Origin: Anaerolineales bacterium UBA1429
Lineage (GTDB): Bacteria; Chloroflexota; Anaerolineae; UBA1429
Assembly (NCBI GenBank): GCA_002329325.1
Contig: DCTX01000008.1
Span: 7,178 to 25,224, forward strand
Reading direction: 5' to 3'
Length of the DNA stretch: 18,047 nt
The notes beneath the pieces were generated by a model. The model searched no databases. It worked only from the letters and a program-made list of their open reading frames with translations, and had not been told where the DNA came from. Made by a program: the position numbers and the translations under genes. Below are positions 13,401-18,047 of this stretch, in pieces. The stretch's first letter is position 1. Each line of letters begins with the position of its first letter.

Positions 13401-13524
13401 TCCCCCATCACCCCTGCCAGCATGGGAACGAGGGCAACGAACCCTCGCGGTTCCGACGCGGAGCCGTCCACGGCGCGTCCGGAACTCGACAGTGGAGGCA
13501 AGGCCACAGGGGGATGCAGTATCG

Positions 13525-13541
13525 CCGGACAGGCTGTCCGG
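13525..13541. promoter_or_regulatory. 17-bp palindrome upstream of yicI, possible operator
   Basis: CCGGACAG-G-CTGTCCGG is perfectly symmetric and lies 69 nt before the yicI ATG. Its odd length with a single central base is typical of dimeric repressor sites, but no regulator gene is in the window to match it. Confidence 0.35.
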
Positions 13542-13609
13542 GCATTCGGTTTGGTTCTGCGACTCGTACCGTTGCCACGAGGGCGCGGTAGTTAGCGGGG
13601 AGGTCTGAC

Positions 13610-15937
13610 ATGAAGTTCACCGATGGTTACTGGACCATGCGCCCCAATGTGACGGCGCACTTTCCTGCCCATGTCCACGAGGTCGAGGTGCAGGGCGACG
13701 CGCTGATGGTCTATGGGGCGATCCGGCGCATTCATCACCGGGGCGATACGCTGGATACGCCCATGCTCACGGTGCGGTTCAGCTCGCCCATGGAGAACGT
13801 GATCCACGTGGAGATCTGGAACCACAAGGGCGCGGTACAGCGGGGGCCGGCCTTTGAGCTGACCCCTGGGCCTGCGCCAGAGGTGACCATCCAGAACGGG
13901 GAGGAGGCCGCCACCCTCACCAGCGGCGCCCTCACCTTGCGGGTGGACAAGGGGCCCGATTGGCGCGTGGACTTCTTGGGTGGCGACAAGGTCATCACGG
14001 GCAGCGGCTGGCGCGGCATGGGGCTGATCGCCACGGATGAAGGCGAGCGCTACATCCACGAGCAGCTCAACCTGGGCGTGGGCGAGTGCGTCTACGGCCT
14101 GGGCGAGCGCTTTACGCCCTTTGTCAAGAATGGTCAGTCGGTGGACCTGTGGAACGAGGACGGCGGCACGGCCAGCGAACAGGCCTACAAGAACGTCCCC
14201 TTTTACCTGACCAACCGGGGCTATGGTGTATTCATCAACCATCCGGAGCGGGTCTCGCTGGAGGTGGCCTCGGAGAAGGTGGAGCGGGTGCAGTTCAGCG
14301 TGCCCGGCGAGTACCTGAACTACTACCTGATCTATGGCCCGACGCCGCTGGAGGTCCTCAAGCGCTACACGGCGCTGACGGGCCGCCCGGCCCTGCCCCC
14401 CGCCTGGTCCTTCGGCCTCTGGCTCAGCACCTCCTTCACCACCGATTACGACGAGGAGACGGTCACCCACTTTGTGCAGGGCATGGCCGAGCGCAACATC
14501 CCGACCCACGTGTTCCACTTTGACTGCTTCTGGATGAAAGAGTTCCACTGGTGCGATTTCGAGTGGGACCGGCGGGTATTCCCCGATCCAGAGGGGATGC
14601 TGCGCCGCCTCAAGGAGCGTGGGCTGCATATCTGCGTCTGGATCAATCCCTATATCGCTCAGCGCTCGCCCCTCTTTGACGAGGGGGCTGCCCACGGCTA
14701 CCTGCTCAAGCGGCCCGATGGCAGCGTCTGGCAGTGGGACCGCTGGCAGGCGGGCATGGGCGTGGTGGATTTCACCAATCCCGAGGCCCGTCAATGGTTC
14801 CTGGACAAGCTGCGGGCGCTGCTGGATATGGGCGTGGATTGCTTCAAGACCGACTTTGGCGAGCGCATCCCCACCGACGTGGTCTACTACGACGGCTCGG
14901 ACCCGCTCAAGATGCACAACTATTACAGCTATCTGTTCAACAAGGCGGTATTCGAGCTGCTGGAGGAGACCCAGGGCCGGGGCCAGGCCGTGGTATTCGC
15001 CCGCTCAGCCACCGCCGGCGGCCAAAAGTTCCCCGTGCATTGGGGCGGCGACTCGACGGCGACCTTTGAATCCATGGCCGAGAGCTTGCGCGGCGGCCTC
15101 TCGCTGACGGCCTGCGGCTTTGGCTTCTGGAGCCATGACATGGGCGGCTTTGAGCTGACCGCCTCGGCCGATGTGTACAAGCGCTGGTGCGCCTTTGGCC
15201 TGCTCTCTTCGCACAGCCGCCTGCACGGCAACGAATCCTATCGCGTGCCCTGGCTGTACGATGACGAAGCGGTCGAGGTGCTGGGCCGCTTCTCCCGGCT
15301 CAAGTGCACCCTGATGCCCTATCTGTTCGGCGCCGCCCTGACGGCCCACCGCGAGGGGATCCCGGTGATGCGGGCCATGCCCCTCGCCTTCCCCGATGAC
15401 CCCGGCTGCGACACCCTGGATCGCCAGTACATGCTGGGCGATGCGCTGCTGGTGGCGCCCGTGCTGCGTTACGACAAGCTGGTGGACTACTACCTGCCCG
15501 CCGGGCGCTGGACCAACTTCCTCACCGGCGAGGTGGTCGACGGCGGGCGTTGGGTGCGCGAGAAGCACGATTTCATGAGCCTGCCCCTGATGGTGCGCCC
15601 CAACAGCATCATCCCGGTGGGTGCCAACGACCAGCGCCCGGACTATGCCTACGCCGAGGGCGTCACGCTGCAGGTGTTCGCCCTGGAGGATGGCGCCACC
15701 GCCCGGGCGGTGGTGCCCACGCCCCAGGGTGAGACGGCGCTGACCTGCCAGGCCGAGCGCCGCGGCAACGAGATCACCGTCAAGGTCGCCGGCGACGCCG
15801 GGCCCTGGCAGGTGTTGTTGCGCGGCATCTCGGCGGTGACGGCCGTAACGGGCGGGACGGCCGTCGCCGAGCCGCTGGGCGTGCGCATCACGCCCGCCGC
15901 CGGCGCCGCCTCCGTCGCGGCGACCATCGCGTCCTGA
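13610..15937 (+). CDS. yicI: GH31 alpha-xylosidase, YicI type
   Basis: A 775-residue GH31 enzyme, nearly the length of E. coli YicI (772), and alike throughout from memory. It removes alpha-1,6-linked xylose from the non-reducing end of xyloglucan oligosaccharides (isoprimeverose units) in the cytoplasm. An N-terminal beta-sandwich (about 1-245, with LNLGVGECVYGLGERFTPFV and DGGTASEQAYKN) leads to the TIM barrel, with RPALPPAWSFGLWLSTSFTT and HVFHFDCFWMKEF. The nucleophile is Asp415 in FKTDFGERIPTD and the acid/base is Asp481 in HWGGDS. FGFWSHDMGGFE, SSHSRLHG and YRVPW follow, then C-terminal beta domains. No signal peptide. GGGAGG precedes the ATG. The last 25 or so residues (AVTGGTAVAEPLG onward) are low-complexity and likely peripheral. 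It is on the same strand as GH42 but 332 nt away, so it may have its own promoter. Confidence 0.95.
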   Translation: MKFTDGYWTMRPNVTAHFPAHVHEVEVQGDALMVYGAIRRIHHRGDTLDTPMLTVRFSSPMENVIHVEIWNHKGAVQRGPAFELTPGPAPEVTIQNGEEAATLTSGALTLRVDKGPDWRVDFLGGDKVITGSGWRGMGLIATDEGERYIHEQLNLGVGECVYGLGERFTPFVKNGQSVDLWNEDGGTASEQAYKNVPFYLTNRGYGVFINHPERVSLEVASEKVERVQFSVPGEYLNYYLIYGPTPLEVLKRYTALTGRPALPPAWSFGLWLSTSFTTDYDEETVTHFVQGMAERNIPTHVFHFDCFWMKEFHWCDFEWDRRVFPDPEGMLRRLKERGLHICVWINPYIAQRSPLFDEGAAHGYLLKRPDGSVWQWDRWQAGMGVVDFTNPEARQWFLDKLRALLDMGVDCFKTDFGERIPTDVVYYDGSDPLKMHNYYSYLFNKAVFELLEETQGRGQAVVFARSATAGGQKFPVHWGGDSTATFESMAESLRGGLSLTACGFGFWSHDMGGFELTASADVYKRWCAFGLLSSHSRLHGNESYRVPWLYDDEAVEVLGRFSRLKCTLMPYLFGAALTAHREGIPVMRAMPLAFPDDPGCDTLDRQYMLGDALLVAPVLRYDKLVDYYLPAGRWTNFLTGEVVDGGRWVREKHDFMSLPLMVRPNSIIPVGANDQRPDYAYAEGVTLQVFALEDGATARAVVPTPQGETALTCQAERRGNEITVKVAGDAGPWQVLLRGISAVTAVTGGTAVAEPLGVRITPAAGAASVAATIAS

Positions 15938-15967
15938 GCGATTTGCGAGAGGAAAGGAAGGGCCCTA

Positions 15968-15994
15968 GGAGCAGGTCAGAGCATGGCCTGCTCC
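15968..15994 (+). terminator. Hairpin between yicI and the P-type ATPase
   Basis: GGAGCAGG (15968-15975) and CCTGCTCC (15987-15994) form an 8-bp stem with an 11-nt loop, 30 nt after the yicI stop. No T-run follows. It could end yicI transcription or sit in the leader of the ATPase gene. Confidence 0.4.
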
Positions 15995-16010
15995 GGGCGA
16001 CCATCATACC

Positions 16011-18047
16011 ATGGGCATATCACCAAGTGAAGATATCCATCGTCTGCCCCCAGGGCAGACTTATGCTGCCCTGGATAGCAGACCCGCGGGCCTTTCCCGG
16101 CAGGAGGTGGAGGAGCGCCTGGCCCGGCACGGCCGCAATGTGCTGGAAGAGGTCAAGGGCACCCCGCTGATCCTGCGCTTTCTGGCGAATTTCACCCACA
16201 CGATGGCGCTGCTCTTGTGGGTCGGGGGCATCATCGCCTTTGCGGCGCGCTTGCCCCAGCTCGCCATCGCCGTCTGGGCCGTCAATATCATCAATGGCGC
16301 TTTTGGCTTCTGGCAAGAGTTCCGCGCCGAGAAAGCGACCGAGGCGCTGCGCCATATGCTGCCCCTGTATACCCGTGTCTTGCGGGAGGGCGTCGAGCAG
16401 CGCGTCCTGGCCGACGAGCTGGTCCCGGGGGATGTGGTGCTGTTGGCCGAGGGCGATCGGGTTTCCGCCGATGCGCGGCTGGTGCAAGATGCCGAGCTGA
16501 CCGTGGACCAATCCACCTTTACCGGCGAGGCCCACCCTGTGCGCAAGCTCTCCGAGGCGGTGCTCAACCCCGAGATCTCGGGGACCGAATGCCCCAACCT
16601 GGTCTTTGCGGGCACCAACGTCTCCTCCGGGTCCGGCAGGGCCATCGTCTTTGCCACGGGCATGTCCACCGCCTTTGGCGGCATCGCCCGCCTCACCCAG
16701 ACGCTCGTCGAAGAGCCCAGCCCCCTGCAGAAGGAGATGAAGATCGTCACGCGGAATGTGAGCGTGATCGCCGTCTCGGTGGGGCTGGTCTTTTTCCTGG
16801 TGGCGGTTACCCTGGCCAAGGTGCACGCCGCCGAGGCGTTCATCTTTGCCCTGGGCATGATCGTCGCCTTTGTCCCCGAGGGGCTGCTGCCCACCGTGAC
16901 CCTGGCGCTGGCCCTGGGGGTGCAGCGCATGGCCAAGGACCATGCCCTGATCAAGCGGCTCTCCGCCGTCGAGACGCTGGGCTGCACCACCGTCATCTGC
17001 ACAGACAAGACCGGCACCCTCACCCAGAACGAGATGACGGTCACCGATATCTGGCTGGATGGGCGCCCGCTCAAGGTGACCGGCGTCGGCTATGCGCCCG
17101 AAGGGCAGATCCTGGAAGGCGAGGTCGTGCTGCGCGATGTCGATGATCCCGGCCTCGCGCAGCTCCTGCTGGGTGGCGGCCTGTGCAACGACGCCCGCCT
17201 GCTGCCGCCCGATGGCGAGAGCGAGCACTGGTCTATCCTGGGCGATCCCACCGAGGCAGCCATCAAGGTTGCGGCGGCCAAGGCCGGGCTGGATGTGGAG
17301 GCCGCGGCAGCCCGCTATCCGCGGGTGCGCCTGCTGCCCTTCGAGTCGCACCGCAAGCGCATGACTACGGTGCACCAGGTGTCCAGGGCGGGAGCGAACG
17401 TGCACCTGGCCTACACCAAGGGGGCGCCGAGGGAGGTCCTGGAGCTGTGCACGCGCCGCTGGACCCAAGGCCGCGAGGTGGCCTTGGATGAGGAGCAGCA
17501 GGGCCGCATCCGCGAGGCCATTGACGGCTATGCCCGCCGCGGGCTGCGCGTGCTGGCCGTGGCCAGCAGGCAGATGCCCTCTGATCGCCGCTCCGCCTCC
17601 GGCTCGACCTATACGGTTGAGACGGTGGAGCGCGAGCTCACCTTCCTGGGGTTGATCGCCATGATGGATCCCCCGCGGCCCGAGGTGGCCGCCGCTGTGA
17701 GCGAGTGTCACCGGGCGGGGATCCGCATCGTCATGATCACCGGCGACTATGGCCTGACGGCCGAGAGCATCGCCCGCCGCATCGGCATCGTCCAGCAAGA
17801 GCAGGTCCGCGTGGTTACGGGGAGCGAGCTGGAGGCGATGGACGAAGCAGCCCTCGCCCAGGCGCTGCAAGGCGAGGTTATCTTTGCGCGCGTGGCGCCG
17901 GAGCAGAAATTGCGCGTCGTCGAGGCGCTCCAAGGGCTGGGCCAGATCGTGGCCGTCACCGGCGATGGCGTCAACGACGCGCCCGCCCTCAAACGCGCCG
18001 ACATCGGCGTCGCCATGGGCATCGCCGGCACCGATGTGGCCAAAGAG
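16011..18047 (+). CDS. P-type (P2-like) cation-transporting ATPase, C-terminus beyond the window
   Basis: The first 679 residues of a P-type cation pump, open at the window end. A short cation-ATPase N-terminal domain (about 10-50, LSRQEVEERLARHGRNVLEE) precedes membrane helices near 63-79 and 82-101. The actuator domain has TGE at 171-173 (TFTGEA, where most relatives have TGES). Helix 4 carries PEGLLP at 289-294, a P2-type ion-site motif (Ca2+- or Na+/K+-ATPase-like). The phosphorylated Asp332 is in CTDKTGTLT. The nucleotide domain has FESHRKRMTT and YTKGAPREVL; the hinge shows MITGDYGLTAESIA and TGDGVNDAP (650-658). The C-terminal four to six helices are missing only because the window stops. 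The transported ion is not certain. No Shine-Dalgarno sequence precedes the ATG, yet no alternative in-frame start exists back to a TAG at 15966. Confidence 0.93.
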   Translation, partial: MGISPSEDIHRLPPGQTYAALDSRPAGLSRQEVEERLARHGRNVLEEVKGTPLILRFLANFTHTMALLLWVGGIIAFAARLPQLAIAVWAVNIINGAFGFWQEFRAEKATEALRHMLPLYTRVLREGVEQRVLADELVPGDVVLLAEGDRVSADARLVQDAELTVDQSTFTGEAHPVRKLSEAVLNPEISGTECPNLVFAGTNVSSGSGRAIVFATGMSTAFGGIARLTQTLVEEPSPLQKEMKIVTRNVSVIAVSVGLVFFLVAVTLAKVHAAEAFIFALGMIVAFVPEGLLPTVTLALALGVQRMAKDHALIKRLSAVETLGCTTVICTDKTGTLTQNEMTVTDIWLDGRPLKVTGVGYAPEGQILEGEVVLRDVDDPGLAQLLLGGGLCNDARLLPPDGESEHWSILGDPTEAAIKVAAAKAGLDVEAAAARYPRVRLLPFESHRKRMTTVHQVSRAGANVHLAYTKGAPREVLELCTRRWTQGREVALDEEQQGRIREAIDGYARRGLRVLAVASRQMPSDRRSASGSTYTVETVERELTFLGLIAMMDPPRPEVAAAVSECHRAGIRIVMITGDYGLTAESIARRIGIVQQEQVRVVTGSELEAMDEAALAQALQGEVIFARVAPEQKLRVVEALQGLGQIVAVTGDGVNDAPALKRADIGVAMGIAGTDVAKE

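Larger units (their letters stand above)
13278..13609. other. Intergenic region between GH42 and yicI with hairpins
   Basis: No convincing coding sequence on either strand in these 332 bases; the minus-strand frames here are Pro/Arg/Ser-rich and have no domain. It holds a small hairpin at 13278-13296 (GGTTGC and GCAACC), a strong hairpin at 13372-13400, a repeat-like string near 13415 resembling the hairpin at 3199-3230, and a 17-bp palindrome at 13525-13541. No clear sigma70 promoter for yicI was found. Confidence 0.6.

Noticed and set aside
13211..13507. Small minus-strand frame in the GH42-yicI gap
   Set aside because: Low-complexity Pro/Arg/Ser content, overlaps the GH42 end, and no ribosome-binding site or domain.
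13592..14917. 441-residue minus-strand open frame opposite yicI
   Set aside because: Shadow of the GH31 reading frame; no domain or ribosome-binding site.
13750..15890. Possible frameshifts in the GH31 gene
   Set aside because: The frame is continuous, of family-typical length, with both catalytic Asp residues; no break is seen.
16020..17933. 637-residue minus-strand open frame opposite the P-type ATPase
   Set aside because: The plus strand encodes an unmistakable P-type ATPase with all motifs. The antisense frame is Gly/His/Gln/Arg-rich without domains, as expected from high third-position GC.
1..18047. CRISPR array, tRNA or rRNA genes, transposase or phage genes
   Set aside because: No regularly spaced repeats, no tRNA arm signatures and no mobile-element domains were found on either strand by eye.

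Overview
The window is GC-rich bacterial chromosome with tightly packed genes on both strands. Codon use, the mix of families (DUF333 lipoprotein, short GH3 with an N-terminal Asp/Asn loop, GH42 plus YicI-type GH31, Rv2578c-like radical SAM) and the hairpin-bearing intergenic gaps suggest a Chloroflexota lineage, perhaps Anaerolineae. This is inference: no rRNA or other decisive marker is present. I see no phage, insertion sequence, CRISPR array, tRNA or rRNA.

Layout. Positions 1-3132 (+) hold a small DUF333 lipoprotein, an alpha/beta hydrolase behind a TTGACA promoter overlapped by a 35-nt inverted repeat, and a cytoplasmic GH3 glycosidase. Positions 3133-3489 hold no intact gene, but contain a 15-bp hairpin and the C-terminal remnant of an MNT-type nucleotidyltransferase. 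Rubrerythrin and a class III CoA-transferase follow on the minus strand. The CoA-transferase shares a divergent promoter region with an unknown five-segment membrane protein (+). The minus strand then carries, in coordinate order, metY (O-acetylhomoserine sulfhydrylase), a two-S1-domain RNA-binding protein, a 78-residue membrane protein, a His-rich CDF metal exporter and a radical SAM protein. From 11166 the plus strand carries a well-formed promoter, a GH42 beta-galactosidase broken by a +1 frameshift in a run of five Gs, a YicI-type GH31 alpha-xylosidase and a P-type cation ATPase cut by the window end.

How the genes fit together. GH3, GH42 and GH31 all lack signal peptides. Their predicted activities (beta-glucosidase-like, beta-galactosidase, alpha-xylosidase) are those needed to dismantle imported xyloglucan oligosaccharides. 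No transporter or LacI-type regulator lies in the window, so this link is inferred from function only. Rubrerythrin points to an anaerobic or microaerobic lifestyle. The CDF exporter and its adjacent small membrane protein look like one metal-export operon with a nearly leaderless promoter.

I found no convincing new multi-gene system. The observations most worth checking are the split GH42, the promoter-overlapping inverted repeat at 376-410, the CDF/small-protein pair with its near-leaderless promoter, the metY leader and the decayed MNT gene.
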